Part shown: one piece after another, positions 26,423-37,374 of the stretch | Position numbering within the stretch: the first letter of the stretch is position 1 | Layout of the letters: every line of letters starts with the position of its first letter | Notes under the pieces: model-generated | Database searches by the model: none | What the model was told of the DNA's origin: nothing | What the model saw: the letters and a program-made list of their open reading frames with translations, nothing else | Position numbers and translations under genes: made by a program | Assembly (NCBI GenBank): GCA_024653965.1 | Contig: JANLGW010000109.1 | Location: forward strand, 1 to 62,709 | Reading direction: 5' to 3' | From: Rhodospirillales bacterium | Lineage (GTDB): Bacteria; Pseudomonadota; Alphaproteobacteria; Rhodospirillales; Magnetovibrionaceae | Length of the DNA: 62,709 bases

Positions 26423-27558
26423 GTACGTTTACCCGCACCGATACGTCGCTGCTCAGCCGTTGGTGGTGGACCATTGATCGCTGGACCTTGACGGCGGTGA
26501 TGGCCATTGCGGGGTTGGGGGCGATTTTGGTGTTGGCGGCATCGCCTGCCGTTGCCCACCGCATCGGCTTGGAGAACTTCCACTTTGTTCACCGGCATTT
26601 TATCTTTTTGCCGCTGGGATTGTTGTTGATGCTCGGCGTATCCATGATGACCCCGCGCGGGGTGCGGCGGTTGGCGTTGGTGATGTTCGTCGGCGCGTTG
26701 CTTGCCATGGTGCTGGTGTTATTTATTGGCGTTGAAACCAAAGGCGCGACGCGCTGGTTGTCGGTTGCGGGCTTTTCGTTGCAGCCGTCCGAATTCATCA
26801 AGCCGAGCTTCGCCGTGGTGGCGGCTTGGATGTTTTCGGCGCAAAAACTGGATGACGATGTGCCAGGCTACGCCATCGCCATCGGCCTGTTTGTATTGGT
26901 GAGCGGCTTGCTTTTGTTGCAACCCGACTTTGGCATGGCCATCGTGATTTCATGTGTGTGGGCGGTGCAGTTTTTCATCGCCGGATTGCCGTTGGTTTTA
27001 GTCGGCGCAATTGCGCTGCTGTTTATATTGGGCGGCTTTGGCGCATACTTGACGTTCGATCACGTGCGTTTGCGCATTGATCGTTTTCTCGATCCGGTGG
27101 GTGGCAAGGGCTATCAGGTCGAACGTTCTCTCGACGCTTTCGTCAACGGCGGTTTGTTGGGACGGGGGCCGGGCGAGGGGCGGGTGAAGGAAGTCCTGCC
27201 TGACGCACACACCGATTTTATTCTCGCCGTCGCTGGCGAAGAATTTGGCCTGTTGCTGTGCCTGTTGATCGTGGCGCTGTTTGCCTTTGTGGTGATGCGG
27301 GGTTTCTCTCGGGTATTTAGAGATTCCGACTTTTTCGTCATGGTCGCGGTGGCAGGACTGCTGACGCAGTTCGCACTGCAGGCGATTATCAACATTGCTT
27401 CAACCACCAACTTGGTTCCGCCTAAGGGCATGACATTGCCGTTTATATCCTACGGCGGTTCCAGCACCCTGGCGCTGGCATTGGGCATGGGCATGGTGTT
27501 GGCATTGACCCGCGTGCGGCCGGGCTCGAACTCAGGATATGGAGGTGGTTATCGATGA
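26419..27558 (+). CDS. ftsW: peptidoglycan glycosyltransferase FtsW (SEDS family)
   Basis: Multi-span SEDS polymerase that builds septal glycan strands with FtsI. About ten helices; signatures include KGATRWLSVAGFSLQPSEFI, LLLQPDFGMA, GRGPGEGRVKEVLPDAHTDF (split loop with the key Asp) and MTLPFISYGGSSTLALA. 379 residues, normal. Four-base overlaps with murD and murG. Confidence 0.96.
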   Translation: MSTFTRTDTSLLSRWWWTIDRWTLTAVMAIAGLGAILVLAASPAVAHRIGLENFHFVHRHFIFLPLGLLLMLGVSMMTPRGVRRLALVMFVGALLAMVLVLFIGVETKGATRWLSVAGFSLQPSEFIKPSFAVVAAWMFSAQKLDDDVPGYAIAIGLFVLVSGLLLLQPDFGMAIVISCVWAVQFFIAGLPLVLVGAIALLFILGGFGAYLTFDHVRLRIDRFLDPVGGKGYQVERSLDAFVNGGLLGRGPGEGRVKEVLPDAHTDFILAVAGEEFGLLLCLLIVALFAFVVMRGFSRVFRDSDFFVMVAVAGLLTQFALQAIINIASTTNLVPPKGMTLPFISYGGSSTLALALGMGMVLALTRVRPGSNSGYGGGYR

Positions 27559-28670
27559 CGAAGCCTCATGTCTTGTTGGCGGCTGGCGGTACTGGGGGCC
27601 ATGTGTTCCCAGCCGAAGCCTTGGCCAATGAGCTGATGAACAGAGGTTATCGTCTGGGGCTCGTTACCGACAAACGCGGCAAAGCCTATGGCGGCGCGTT
27701 GGGCGCGTTGGAGCAACATCGTATTTTGGCAGGCGGCATTGCGGGTAAAAGCGTGCCGGCGCGCATCAAAAGTATTGCTGAATTGGGCATCGGCACATGG
27801 CAGGCGTGGCGTTTGTTGCAACGGCTTAACCCCGATGCGGTGGTGGGCTTCGGCGGTTATGCCTCGGTGCCGACCATGCTGGCCGCGACGTTTACATCCA
27901 CCCCTACCGCCATTCACGAACAAAATGCACTGCTGGGGCGCGCCAACCGCTTGTTGGCGGGACGGGTGAATGCCATTGCGACTTCGTTCGCCGATACACG
28001 CGGTATTCCGCATGGTGCCGAGAGCAAAGTTCAAATGACCGGCATGCCGGTGCGCGCCAACATTGCGGCCAAGGCAGGAACGCCCTACCCTGCGACTGAG
28101 GGTGATGCCCGTTTGGGCGTGGTGGTACTGGGCGGTTCGCAAGGGGCGACGGTGCTGAGCCAAGTGGTGCCCGCGGCTCTGGCCAAGTTGCCGGATGCAA
28201 TCAAGGTGCGCCTTGATGTAACCCAACAATGCCGCGAAGAAGATTTAGGCGACGTCAAGGTCGCCTACCAGCAAAGCGGTATTCGCGCGCATCTGGCCTC
28301 ATTCATTGACGATGTGCCGGAGCGATTGGCGAACGCACACGTGTTGATTTCGCGCGCGGGTGCGTCTTCGGTGGCCGAGGCTTTGGTTGTCGGGCGCCCG
28401 ACCATTTTGGTGCCGTACCCATTTGCGGCAGATGACCATCAAACTTATAACGCTCAGGCCGTGGACGCCGCAGGTGCGGGTTGGATCATGTCGCAGGAAA
28501 ACTTCACCGTTGATGCCCTGGCCGCGCGTTTGGACAGTCTATTGGATTTACCCGCCGTGCTGGAAAAAGCGGCGCGCTGCGCCGCCGATTTGGGGCGAGC
28601 CGATGCGGCGGGACGATTGGCCGATATGGTGGAGAGTTTAATTCACGCAAAACAAGGAGCCGTATCATGA
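27555..28670 (+). CDS. murG: UDP-GlcNAc:lipid I GlcNAc transferase
   Basis: Adds GlcNAc to lipid I to give lipid II on the inner face of the membrane. GT-B fold: N-terminal [16 protein letters not shown] loop, [47 protein letters not shown] and the donor site [20 protein letters not shown]. 371 residues, normal. Confidence 0.97.
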   Translation: MTKPHVLLAAGGTGGHVFPAEALANELMNRGYRLGLVTDKRGKAYGGALGALEQHRILAGGIAGKSVPARIKSIAELGIGTWQAWRLLQRLNPDAVVGFGGYASVPTMLAATFTSTPTAIHEQNALLGRANRLLAGRVNAIATSFADTRGIPHGAESKVQMTGMPVRANIAAKAGTPYPATEGDARLGVVVLGGSQGATVLSQVVPAALAKLPDAIKVRLDVTQQCREEDLGDVKVAYQQSGIRAHLASFIDDVPERLANAHVLISRAGASSVAEALVVGRPTILVPYPFAADDHQTYNAQAVDAAGAGWIMSQENFTVDALAARLDSLLDLPAVLEKAARCAADLGRADAAGRLADMVESLIHAKQGAVS

Positions 28671-30100
28671 GGGCGTTGCCATTATCCATCGGAACCCTTC
28701 ATTTCGTCGGCATTGGCGGTATTGGCATGAGTGGCATTGCCGAGGTGCTGCACAATCTCGGTTATGTGGTGCAGGGATCCGATCAGGCCGACAACGCCAA
28801 CGTCGCGCGCCTGCGCGAATTGGGCATCAAGGTCTTCGTCGGTCACAGCGAAGACAATATCGGCGATGCTGGTGTGGTGGTGATTTCCAGCGCCGTCAAA
28901 CCCACCAATCCTGAGGTGGTCGGCGCACGTAAACGGCTGCTTCCGGTAGTGCGGCGCGCCGAAATGCTTGGCGAGTTGATGCGGTTGAAGTGGTCCATTG
29001 CGGTGGGTGGCACCCACGGCAAGACCACTACCACATCGTTGATTGCGCAGTTGCTGGATTGTGCTGGGCTTGATCCTACGGTCATCAACGGCGGCATCAT
29101 CAACGCTTGGGGGTCGAACGCGCGGCTCGGTAGCGGCGATTGGATGGTGGCCGAAGCTGACGAAAGCGACGGCACTTTTTTGAAGTTGCCCGCGACCATT
29201 GCGGTGGTGACCAATATCGATCCAGAACATTTGGATCACTACGGTAATTTCGACGCCCTGCGCAAAGCATTTGTGCAGTTCGTCGAAAACATCCCGTTTT
29301 ATGGTTTTGCCGCCTTGTGCATCGATCATGCCGAGGTGCAGGCGTTGATTCCGCGAGTGTCGGATCGGCGCATCATCACGTATGGATTTTCACCGCAGGC
29401 CATGGTGCGCGGTTCCAATGTACGCCCAGGTCCAGATGGTATGACCTTCGACATCACCTTTGTCGAATGGGGCGATGAAGATTTGTATACCATTCACGAC
29501 GTGAAGTTGCCCATGTATGGATCGCATAATGTGTTGAATGCGCTTGCCGCTTCCGCCATTGCGCGCGAAATGGGCATCGATATGGCGGTGTTGAACAAGG
29601 CGTTCGGCGGTTTTAAGGGCGTGAAAAGACGCTTTACCAAAACCGGCGTCGTGGATGGCGTCACCATCATCGACGACTATGGCCACCATCCGGTTGAAAT
29701 CGCGGCAGTTCTGAAGGCGGCGCGTGGCGCGGTGGGCGATCATCAAGTGATCGCCATCGTACAGCCGCATCGCTATACCCGGTTGCGTGATTTGTTTGAA
29801 GAATTTTGCACCTGTTTTAACGACGCCGATGCCGTGTTGGTGGCCGATGTCTATGAAGCGGGCGAAATGCCGATTGAAAACATCGATCGCGATCACTTGG
29901 TGGCGGGGCTGCGTGAACACGGTCACCGTACGGTGATGCCGTTGGTGAACCCTGATGAATTGCCGGAAATCATCAAAGACATGACCCGCGAAGGCGACAT
30001 GGTGGTGTTCTTGGGCGCGGGCAACATCACCCAATGGGCAAACGCATTGCCCGAACGGTTGCGTAAAGTTCGTCATGGTGGAAAAGGAACGGCTGAATGA
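28667..30100 (+). CDS. murC: UDP-MurNAc:L-Ala ligase
   Basis: First amino-acid ligase of the pathway. Signatures: [20 protein letters not shown] loop [53 protein letters not shown] and [15 protein letters not shown]. 477 residues, normal. The order murG-murC-murB-ddl is usual for alphaproteobacteria. Confidence 0.97.
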   Translation: MRALPLSIGTLHFVGIGGIGMSGIAEVLHNLGYVVQGSDQADNANVARLRELGIKVFVGHSEDNIGDAGVVVISSAVKPTNPEVVGARKRLLPVVRRAEMLGELMRLKWSIAVGGTHGKTTTTSLIAQLLDCAGLDPTVINGGIINAWGSNARLGSGDWMVAEADESDGTFLKLPATIAVVTNIDPEHLDHYGNFDALRKAFVQFVENIPFYGFAALCIDHAEVQALIPRVSDRRIITYGFSPQAMVRGSNVRPGPDGMTFDITFVEWGDEDLYTIHDVKLPMYGSHNVLNALAASAIAREMGIDMAVLNKAFGGFKGVKRRFTKTGVVDGVTIIDDYGHHPVEIAAVLKAARGAVGDHQVIAIVQPHRYTRLRDLFEEFCTCFNDADAVLVADVYEAGEMPIENIDRDHLVAGLREHGHRTVMPLVNPDELPEIIKDMTREGDMVVFLGAGNITQWANALPERLRKVRHGGKGTAE

Positions 30101-31032
30101 TGGCTGCGACTGCCCATCGCACCGATTTGATCGCAAGCCTTCCGCCCGTGCGCGGACGGTTGAGCGAGAACGCGTCACTCGCCAAAGTGACGTGGTTTGG
30201 TGTGGGCGGTCCGGCAGAAGTGTTGTTTAAGCCCGCCGATGCGGATGATCTGGCGGCATTTCTGAAAGAAAAACCGAAAGACTTGCCGGTGACCGTGATT
30301 GGCGTGGGGTCTAATTTGTTGGTGCGTGACGGCGGCATACCCGGTGTCGTTATCCGTTTGGGCCGGGAATTTGCCAAGATCGAAGTAGACCATGCCGACA
30401 TCATCTGCGGCGCGGGTGCGTTGGACGGTAACGTCGCGCGCGCGGCTCAGGAAGCGGGTGTAACGGGGGTGGAGTTTTTGTCCGGCGTGCCGGGCACCGT
30501 CGGCGGGGCGCTACGCATGAACGCTGGAGCCTACGGTGCGGAAATGCACAATGTCGTGGTTGGCGCGGTGGCGCTGGATACGCAGGGTAACCGCCATGAA
30601 CTCAGCGCCGAGGATTTAGGCTTCAGTTATCGCAAAAGCGCCGTACCGGAAGATTGGATTTTCATTGAAGCGCACCTATTGGGCCATGCAGGCCACGCTG
30701 CGGATATTCAGGCGCGCATGGATGACATCAAAAATGCGCGCGAAGACAGTCAGCCGCTGCGCACCAAAACCGGCGGCTCTACGTTCAAAAATCCTGAAGG
30801 TCTGAAGGCCTGGAAGTTGATTGACGAAGCGGGCTGCCGGGGGTTGCGTATCGGTGGGGCGCACGTGTCGGAAAAGCATTGCAATTTTTTAATCAATGAC
30901 GGTGACGCCACGGCGGCGGATCTGGAGGCATTGGGTGAGGAAGTACGCAGGCGCGTGAAGGAAACCTCAGGCGTTGAACTTCAGTGGGAAATTCGGCGCA
31001 TCGGTGTTTCGGCCAAAGGGGGCAAACCATGA
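30097..31032 (+). CDS. murB: UDP-N-acetylenolpyruvoylglucosamine reductase
   Basis: FAD enzyme that reduces the enolpyruvyl group to make UDP-MurNAc. FAD-binding motifs [20 protein letters not shown] and [21 protein letters not shown], the YRKSAVP region with the substrate Tyr, and [11 protein letters not shown]. 311 residues without the Tyr loop insertion, as in type II MurB. Overlaps murC and ddl by four bases. Confidence 0.96.
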   Translation: MMAATAHRTDLIASLPPVRGRLSENASLAKVTWFGVGGPAEVLFKPADADDLAAFLKEKPKDLPVTVIGVGSNLLVRDGGIPGVVIRLGREFAKIEVDHADIICGAGALDGNVARAAQEAGVTGVEFLSGVPGTVGGALRMNAGAYGAEMHNVVVGAVALDTQGNRHELSAEDLGFSYRKSAVPEDWIFIEAHLLGHAGHAADIQARMDDIKNAREDSQPLRTKTGGSTFKNPEGLKAWKLIDEAGCRGLRIGGAHVSEKHCNFLINDGDATAADLEALGEEVRRRVKETSGVELQWEIRRIGVSAKGGKP

Positions 31033-31934
31033 CCAAGCAAGTGGCGGTTCTGATGGGCGGCTGGTCGGCGGAACGCAATGTCTCGCTGGTGTCGGGCGCG
31101 GCGTGTGCCAAGGCGCTGCAACGCGCGGGTTATTCGGTTACCGCTATCGATGTGCAACGCGATGTTGGCGCGTTGTTGTCGCGCCTTTATCCGCATCCTG
31201 ATGTGGTGTTCAACGCGTTGCACGGACGTTGGGGTGAAGACGGGTGTATGCAGGGGCTGCTTGATATTTTAGGCATTCCCTATACCCATTCCGGCCTTAC
31301 TGCATCGGCGCTGGCGATGGACAAACCTTTGGCCAAGCGCTTGTTTCGCGATGCGGGTATTCCCGTGGCTGAAGATAAGGTTGTGACCCGCGACGAAGTG
31401 CTGGCGGGCGATGTGATGAAGCCGCCCTACGTGGTCAAGCCGTTGAATGAAGGTTCCAGTGTCGGCATCCATATTATTCGCGAAGGCGCCAATGAGCTGC
31501 CGTTCGCCAACGATAGCTGGCCTTATGGCGACGCCGTGATGGTGGAGCGTTATATACCCGGGCGCGAATTTACCGTCGCGGTGATGGGCGATAGGCCTTT
31601 GACCGTCACGGAAATCATGACGGAACGGGAATTTTACGATTACGACGCAAAGTATGCCACGGGTGGTTCCAGCCATCAGGTGCCGGCGAACGTGGATAAG
31701 GGCGTTTACGATGAGGCCATGCGTCTGGCGCTGTTGGCGCATCAGACGTTGGGTTGCCGAGGGGTGAGCCGCGCGGATTTCCGCTTCGATGGTGAAACGC
31801 TGTACATCCTTGAAGTCAATACCCAGCCGGGTATGACGCCGACGTCGTTGGTTCCTGAACAGGCTCTGTTTGCAGGCATCAGTTTCGAGGAGTTGGTCAC
31901 ATGGATGGTGGAAAACGCGGAGTATGATGCATGA
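31029..31934 (+). CDS. ddl: D-alanine--D-alanine ligase
   Basis: ATP-grasp enzyme that makes the D-Ala-D-Ala dipeptide used by MurF. Start at 31029 ([16 protein letters not shown]), overlapping murB; 301 residues. Signatures: [37 protein letters not shown] and [20 protein letters not shown]. Confidence 0.96.
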   Translation: MTKQVAVLMGGWSAERNVSLVSGAACAKALQRAGYSVTAIDVQRDVGALLSRLYPHPDVVFNALHGRWGEDGCMQGLLDILGIPYTHSGLTASALAMDKPLAKRLFRDAGIPVAEDKVVTRDEVLAGDVMKPPYVVKPLNEGSSVGIHIIREGANELPFANDSWPYGDAVMVERYIPGREFTVAVMGDRPLTVTEIMTEREFYDYDAKYATGGSSHQVPANVDKGVYDEAMRLALLAHQTLGCRGVSRADFRFDGETLYILEVNTQPGMTPTSLVPEQALFAGISFEELVTWMVENAEYDA

Positions 31935-32872
31935 TAAAATTGCTGACACGCGTATGGGGAACAAATTCTGCTGCGGAAGGAAGTACCTTTGGTACGCCGG
32001 AATTGGAGCGTGACTTATCCTCTGGCTCATTGCACGACACGCCTAAGCGCAAGAGTGTTGTACCCCTTTGGCGGTTGCGTTCAGTTCAGGCGGCCGGGGT
32101 ATTGACGGGCATTGCTCTGTTGGGCGCTTTAGGCATGTGGGCGGAGAAGACGGGCTGGGTCGCAGATACGCTCAATCAAACCAAGTGGGTGATGATCAAA
32201 GTTTCCGCCGAACAGGGGTTCACGGTTGAGGACGTCTTGGTCACGGGGCGTGTGGAAACCAAACGCGACGATTTATTGAACGCCATGGGCATTGCCCGTG
32301 GGGCACCTATTTTGGCGTATGACTTTGAAGCCGCAAAAGCACGCGTGGAAGGGTTGCCGTGGGTATTGACCGCGCGCGTCGAGCGATTATTGCCCGATAC
32401 CTTAGTGGTGCATCTGGTCGAACGCCGTCCTATGGCGTTGTGGCAGAACCAAGGGCTGTTCGCACTTATCGACGAAGAAGGGAAAGTCATTACCCGCGAA
32501 GAGCTGGGACGATTTGCACAGCTCATCCATGTGGTGGGAGAGGATGCGCCGCTCCATGTGGGCGGACTGCTGGAACTGCTGGACACGCAGCCGGAATTGA
32601 AAAAGCAGGTGAAGGCTGCCGTACGTGTCGGCGGGCGGCGGTGGGATTTGATGCTTGCTGGCGGCGTCGATGTGCGCTTGCCGGAAATTAACGTGCCGCA
32701 GGCATTGGCCCGGCTGGTCGATTTTGAACGGGAAACCGGCGTCATGGGGCGTGAGGTTAAGGTATTGGATCTGCGCACCCCAGATCGGGTGATCGTGCGT
32801 AAAGGTGTAGCGCGCATTCCTCAGAATACGACGACCGATACGCCTAAACTTACGCCGGGACAAGAAACTTAG
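31931..32872 (+). CDS. ftsQ: cell division protein FtsQ
   Basis: Bitopic division protein that binds FtsL/FtsB. A cytoplasmic N-terminus of about 50 residues, one helix (about 55-75), then a POTRA domain ([19 protein letters not shown] to the [20 protein letters not shown] strands) and the FtsQ C-domain with [18 protein letters not shown]. 313 residues. A strong GGAGG lies just after the stop, 23 bases before the ftsA start. Confidence 0.93.
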   Translation: MIKLLTRVWGTNSAAEGSTFGTPELERDLSSGSLHDTPKRKSVVPLWRLRSVQAAGVLTGIALLGALGMWAEKTGWVADTLNQTKWVMIKVSAEQGFTVEDVLVTGRVETKRDDLLNAMGIARGAPILAYDFEAAKARVEGLPWVLTARVERLLPDTLVVHLVERRPMALWQNQGLFALIDEEGKVITREELGRFAQLIHVVGEDAPLHVGGLLELLDTQPELKKQVKAAVRVGGRRWDLMLAGGVDVRLPEINVPQALARLVDFERETGVMGREVKVLDLRTPDRVIVRKGVARIPQNTTTDTPKLTPGQET

Positions 32873-32899
32873 GAGGCTCCGAGAAACGGGGCAATATAG

Positions 32900-34168
32900 A
32901 TGCATCGGGAACAAAAACAGGCAAAACCGAGAAATGGACTGGTTGCCGCGCTGGACATTGGAACCACCAAGGTAACTTGCCTGATTGCGAGGCAGGAGGG
33001 CACGCGTCCGCCACGTATTATCGGCGTCGGTCATCACGTTTCGAAGGGGGTGCATCATGGCGCCATCGTCGATATGGATGAAGTCGAAACGGTGGTGCGC
33101 GCCGCCGTGGGCGCCGCCGAGGAAATGGCGGGAGCCAATGTGCACGATGTCTGGGTCGCGGTTTCTGGCGCACACTTTAAGTCGCGTCTGGTGGCTTATG
33201 ATATCGGTATTTCCGGCCACGAAATCGGCGATCAGGATTTACGTAAAATTTTAGATGCAAGCCGTTTGACGGGGGAGCTTCCCGCAGATCAAGAGGTCGT
33301 CCATTCCATCCCTGTGGGGTATTCCATTGACGGCAATAAGGGCGTGCGCGACCCACGCGGCATGTTTGGCAACCGTTTGGGCGTTAATTTGCATGTGGTG
33401 ACGGCAAGTACCAATGCGTTGCGTAACATTGAAACCTGCCTCCACCGTTGTCACCTCGGTATCGGCGGGCGTGTGATCTCGCCTTATGCCTCGGCCATGT
33501 CGGCGTTGGTGGAAGACGAGATGAAGTTGGGCGTGACGCTGATCGATTTAGGCGGCGGCACGACATCGATTTCGGTGTTTTTCGACGGCGAGCTGATCCA
33601 TGCCGACTGTGTGCCGGTAGGCGGCGCGAACGTCACCAATGATATCGCCCGAGGTCTGTCGACTCCGGTGCAGCACGCCGAGCGCATGAAGACGCTATAT
33701 GGCAACTGTATGCCATCGCCCAGCGACGACCGTGAAGTGATTAAGGTGCCGTTGATCGGCGAAGAACAAACCGGTGAAACCAATACGGTGCCACGCAGCA
33801 TGCTGGTGGGGATCATTCGCCCCCGCATGGAAGAAACGTTTGAGTTGGTGCGTGATCGTCTCAACGCGGCAGGGTTCGAAAAATTATCCGGCCCGCGCGT
33901 GGTGCTGACGGGTGGAGCGAGTTTATTGCCGGGAGTGCGCGAGATGGCGGGCGAGGTGTTGAACAAGGCTCAGGTACGCATGGCCAAGCCTCGTTACTTG
34001 GAGGGAATGGCCGAAGCGGCGAGCGGGCCGCAGTTCTCAGTCTGTGCAGGGTTGATCAGCCATGCTATTGAAACTCCAGGACGAATTATAGGTCGCGCAT
34101 ATCAGCCCAAGGTGCAATCGGCAAGCCGTTTGGGCCGGATTGGACAGTGGTTCCGGGATAATTTCTAG
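32900..34168 (+). CDS. ftsA: cell division protein FtsA
   Basis: Actin-like protein that anchors FtsZ to the membrane. ATPase motifs: AALDIGTTKVTCLIA, LGVTLIDLGGGTTSISVF and VVLTGGASLLPGVREMA. The C-terminus ends in an amphipathic basic helix (ASRLGRIGQWFRDNF), the membrane tether. 422 residues, normal. A 154-base gap follows before ftsZ, unlike the overlapping genes upstream. Confidence 0.96.
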   Translation: MHREQKQAKPRNGLVAALDIGTTKVTCLIARQEGTRPPRIIGVGHHVSKGVHHGAIVDMDEVETVVRAAVGAAEEMAGANVHDVWVAVSGAHFKSRLVAYDIGISGHEIGDQDLRKILDASRLTGELPADQEVVHSIPVGYSIDGNKGVRDPRGMFGNRLGVNLHVVTASTNALRNIETCLHRCHLGIGGRVISPYASAMSALVEDEMKLGVTLIDLGGGTTSISVFFDGELIHADCVPVGGANVTNDIARGLSTPVQHAERMKTLYGNCMPSPSDDREVIKVPLIGEEQTGETNTVPRSMLVGIIRPRMEETFELVRDRLNAAGFEKLSGPRVVLTGGASLLPGVREMAGEVLNKAQVRMAKPRYLEGMAEAASGPQFSVCAGLISHAIETPGRIIGRAYQPKVQSASRLGRIGQWFRDNF

Positions 34169-34180
34169 GCACCAAGTATA

Positions 34181-34247
34181 GATTCAATACACGAGTCAGA
34201 AATTCCTAAGGAGTCCGCTTAGAAAAAGCCAAGGCGAATCGAGAATC
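34181..34247. promoter_or_regulatory. group of five GANTC sites upstream of ftsZ
   Basis: GANTC occurs at 34181, 34193, 34211, 34236 and 34243, five sites in 67 bases against about one in 256 expected by chance for a 4-base-defined site. GANTC is the target of the alphaproteobacterial cell-cycle methylase CcrM, and in Caulobacter a GANTC site in the ftsZ promoter makes transcription depend on methylation. The same logic is likely here, by inference. Confidence 0.7.
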
Positions 34248-34322
34248 AATTCATAAAAAGAAACTATTTTTTAAGGGTTTGTGGGCGAAAAGTATAGAAA
34301 CGGGCGGAGTGAGGATACCACC

Positions 34323-36035
34323 ATGAGCATCAACTTAAACGTACCGCGAAATGAGGCTGTCGAGCTGAAGCCCCGTATTACCGTAATCGGTGTCGGCGGC
34401 GCGGGCGGAAACGCCGTGAACAACATGATTAACGCGAAACTGGAAGGCGTCGATTTCGTTGTTGCGAATACCGATGCTCAGTCGCTGGCGTTTTCCAAAA
34501 CCGACCGACGAATTCAACTCGGCACCGGTCTTACCCAGGGGCTTGGCGCGGGGTCTAAGCCTGAGATCGGGCGCGCTGCGGCGGAAGAGACCATCGACGA
34601 AATCAACGCGCAGATCAAAGGCTCGCACATGGTATTTATCGCTGCGGGCATGGGCGGCGGCACCGGTACCGGCGCTGCGCCGGTGATTGCGCGCGCTGCC
34701 CGTGACTTGGGCGTGTTGACCGTTGGCGTGGTGACCAAGCCGTTCCAGTTTGAAGGCATGCATCGCCTGCGCCTCGCCGATAAGGGGATCGAGGAACTGG
34801 AGCAGTACGTCGATACCTTGATCATCATTCCCAACCAGAACCTTTTCCGTGTCGCCAACGAAAAGACCACCTTCGCCGATGCCTTCAAAATGGCCGACGA
34901 TGTGCTCTATTCCGGCGTGCGCGGTGTGACCGATTTGATGGTCATGCCGGGGCTGATCAACCTGGACTTCGCCGATGTGCGCTCGGTTATGAGCGAGATG
35001 GGCAAGGCCATGATGGGTACCGGCGAGGCCGAAGGCGATCGTCGTGCGCTTGATGCCGCCGAAGCCGCAATTTCCAATCCGCTGCTGGATGATAGTTCCA
35101 TGGCGGGCGCAAACGGCGTGCTGATCAACATTACCGGCGGGTCCGATATGACCTTGTTTGAAGTCGACGAAGCTGCCAATCGTATCCGTTCGGAAGTGGA
35201 TGAAGATGCATATATCATCTTCGGTTCCACCTTTGACGATTCGATGGAAGGCCGTATGCGCGTGTCCGTCGTGGCCACCGGTATTGCTGCCGAGCGGTCG
35301 CGTCGTGCGGAGCCGTCCGTATTGTCCGTACATTCGGTCGCCGTTGCCTCCAAACCTGTTCCGGCTGCGCCGCACCAAGCCTTTGCATTTGAAGCGACCG
35401 TCGCTCAGGCGCCGACTGAAAAGCCGGGCACAGTTGAAGATCCGGTGGACGAGCCCGTTATGCGTCTTGATGTCGTCGTTGATGAAGGCGTTGAACACGA
35501 AAACGCCGTTCACGATGATTCGGATATGACGAACGTCGAGGCTGAGGCTGAATTTGAAGCCGAAGTTGCCGCCGAAGCGCCCGTAATGGAGCCGGTGTGG
35601 GTGCAGCCTGCCCCGGCAGCTATGCCGAGCGCGCTCAATGAAGATGCCTATATTCCGTCTGCGCCCGCCGCGCATACGGCACAGGAAGAAGCCCATATCG
35701 ATCCGATGGCTGAAGCCGCGCTGATGAACGGTGCCGAAGTTTCCGCTAAGCCGAAGGGGTTGAGCCTGTTCGAGCGTGTAACCGGTGGCGCCAAAAATAA
35801 GGTTTCGATGTTCGGTCAGGCCAAATCTGAGCCGCAGGCCCCGGCGATCAAGGCGGAACCGACGATGTCATTCGGTCCGGCTCCGAAACCGGCAATGCGC
35901 AGCACCGGCGGTGGTCAGCAGGCCTTGCTTGAACCGACACTGGGTGGGTTGAATCCTGAAGAACGCCTGCAAACCTCGCCGTCTGAAGATGATTTGTTGG
36001 ATATTCCGGCATTTCTGCGCCGCCAAGCCAATTGA
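34323..36035 (+). CDS. ftsZ: cell division GTPase FtsZ
   Basis: Tubulin-like GTPase of the division ring. Start at 34323 ([18 protein letters not shown]) after GAGG eight bases upstream; an ATG/GTG-type start 14 codons earlier adds an unlikely leader. GTP-binding [15 protein letters not shown], the tubulin signature GGGTGTG (about 111-117) and the T7 loop [11 protein letters not shown] are intact. After the globular core (about 320 residues) comes a linker of about 230 residues rich in Ala, Pro and Glu, then the conserved tail [15 protein letters not shown] that binds FtsA. 570 residues; a long linker is usual for alphaproteobacteria. Confidence 0.97.
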   Translation: MSINLNVPRNEAVELKPRITVIGVGGAGGNAVNNMINAKLEGVDFVVANTDAQSLAFSKTDRRIQLGTGLTQGLGAGSKPEIGRAAAEETIDEINAQIKGSHMVFIAAGMGGGTGTGAAPVIARAARDLGVLTVGVVTKPFQFEGMHRLRLADKGIEELEQYVDTLIIIPNQNLFRVANEKTTFADAFKMADDVLYSGVRGVTDLMVMPGLINLDFADVRSVMSEMGKAMMGTGEAEGDRRALDAAEAAISNPLLDDSSMAGANGVLINITGGSDMTLFEVDEAANRIRSEVDEDAYIIFGSTFDDSMEGRMRVSVVATGIAAERSRRAEPSVLSVHSVAVASKPVPAAPHQAFAFEATVAQAPTEKPGTVEDPVDEPVMRLDVVVDEGVEHENAVHDDSDMTNVEAEAEFEAEVAAEAPVMEPVWVQPAPAAMPSALNEDAYIPSAPAAHTAQEEAHIDPMAEAALMNGAEVSAKPKGLSLFERVTGGAKNKVSMFGQAKSEPQAPAIKAEPTMSFGPAPKPAMRSTGGGQQALLEPTLGGLNPEERLQTSPSEDDLLDIPAFLRRQAN

Positions 36036-36084
36036 TGGTCGATGAACGGTTTGATTTGTAACAAAAGGTAACACTCTTTGATTT

Positions 36085-36127
36085 GAGCGCTTCGGGACAG
36101 GGTGATACACCCATTACTGGAGCGCTC
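36085..36127 (+). promoter_or_regulatory. nested hairpin in the lpxC leader
   Basis: GAGCGCT (36085-36091) pairs with AGCGCTC (36121-36127) around an inner stem GGGTG/CACCC (36100-36104 and 36108-36112). It lies between ftsZ and lpxC, about 50 bases before the lpxC start. No T-run follows, so it is more likely a leader structure than a terminator. Confidence 0.35.
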
Positions 36128-36175
36128 TGTCTTTGTGGGGCGCATGAATCTAAGAGATCAAAAGTGAGACCGTCC

Positions 36176-37150
36176 ATGGGGGGCACCCAAAATACCGCGC
36201 AAAATACGGCAGTGATGCAAAAGACTCTGAAAAGCGTCATTAGCTGCACCGGTATTGGCCTGCATTCTGGGGACAAAGTCTCCATGACCCTCCATCCTGC
36301 CGCCGTCAACACAGGCATCGTGTTCCGCCGTACCGACGTTGCGGGCGAAGGCGTCGAAATCCCCGCCGCCTATCATCAGGTCGTTGATACTCTCATGTGC
36401 ACGACCCTTGGCGCTAAGGGCAAGACAATTGGTACCGTTGAACATCTGATGGCCGCGCTTGCCGGCGCGGGTGTGGATAACGCGTTGATCGAAGTTGGCG
36501 GCGCCGAAGTTCCGGTTATGGATGGCAGTGCCGCGCCATTTCTGTTTTTGATCGAATGTGCCGGCGTGGTTGAGCAAGATGCTCCCCGCAAGGCCATTCG
36601 TGTGCTCAAGTCCGTATCCGTCGTTGATGGCGAAAAAATGGCCAGCTTGGTTTCTGCCGATGGTTTTTCGCTGGACTTCAAGATTGATTTTTCTAGCCCC
36701 ATCATTGGCGCTCAGGCCATGACCTTGGGCATGACAAATGGCAATTTCAAAGATGAAATCGCCCGTGCCCGCACCTTTGGCTTTCTGCATGAAGCGGAAA
36801 TGCTGTGGGCCGCTGGTTTGGCCAAAGGGGCCTCGCTGGATAACGCCGTAGTGGTCAGTGGCGATAAAGTTCTCAACGAAGATGGCATGCGTTTCGATGA
36901 TGAATGCGTGCGCCACAAAATCCTAGATGCGATTGGCGATTTGTATTTAGCCGGTGCGCCGATTTTGGGCCATTACTCTGGCGACCGTTCCAGCCATGCG
37001 CTGAACAATGCGTTGCTGCGTGAATTGTTTGCTAACCCTGAAAATTACGAAATCGTTGAAATGACCGATGCCGATACTCGGTCCAAGGTGCTTCAGGGTG
37101 GTTCGTCGTGGACTAAGAAAAATGTCGCCGCCAGCCCGGCGATGGCCTAA
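36176..37150 (+). CDS. lpxC: UDP-3-O-acyl-N-acetylglucosamine deacetylase
   Basis: Zinc enzyme committing UDP-GlcNAc to lipid A. Start taken at 36176 ([16 protein letters not shown]) with a partial ribosome site; MQKTLKS at 36212 is a shorter option. Signatures: [25 protein letters not shown] (zinc His), [23 protein letters not shown] and [17 protein letters not shown] (zinc His). About 325 residues, somewhat longer at the N-terminus than E. coli LpxC. A terminator follows. Confidence 0.95.
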   Translation: MGGTQNTAQNTAVMQKTLKSVISCTGIGLHSGDKVSMTLHPAAVNTGIVFRRTDVAGEGVEIPAAYHQVVDTLMCTTLGAKGKTIGTVEHLMAALAGAGVDNALIEVGGAEVPVMDGSAAPFLFLIECAGVVEQDAPRKAIRVLKSVSVVDGEKMASLVSADGFSLDFKIDFSSPIIGAQAMTLGMTNGNFKDEIARARTFGFLHEAEMLWAAGLAKGASLDNAVVVSGDKVLNEDGMRFDDECVRHKILDAIGDLYLAGAPILGHYSGDRSSHALNNALLRELFANPENYEIVEMTDADTRSKVLQGGSSWTKKNVAASPAMA

Positions 37151-37183
37151 GACCGAACTGATTTTTTTCGATTCGTGACAAAG

Positions 37184-37206
37184 CGCGCCATCCGGCGCGT
37201 TTTTTG
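37184..37206 (+). terminator. intrinsic terminator after lpxC
   Basis: Stem CGCGCC/GGCGCG with an ATCC loop followed by six T. It ends the dcw transcript after lpxC; bamD then begins 170 bases later with its own promoter region. Confidence 0.85.
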
Positions 37207-37374
37207 TTTTATCCCTCGGGGAAAAAAGCCCGGAAACAGGGAGAAAACCAGCCCAAAATGTAAGCTGGCGGGGTTGTAGACACAGCCCCCAAAGCCCATG
37301 ATATAATCCGCGCGCGATCAATTTCTGCACAACCTCGGCATTTGCCCTGCTGACATTTGAAAACCGGATTAGAC

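Noticed and set aside
34335-35696. 453-codon frame antisense to ftsZ
   Set aside because: ftsZ signatures are intact on the plus strand; the antisense product has no recognisable fold.
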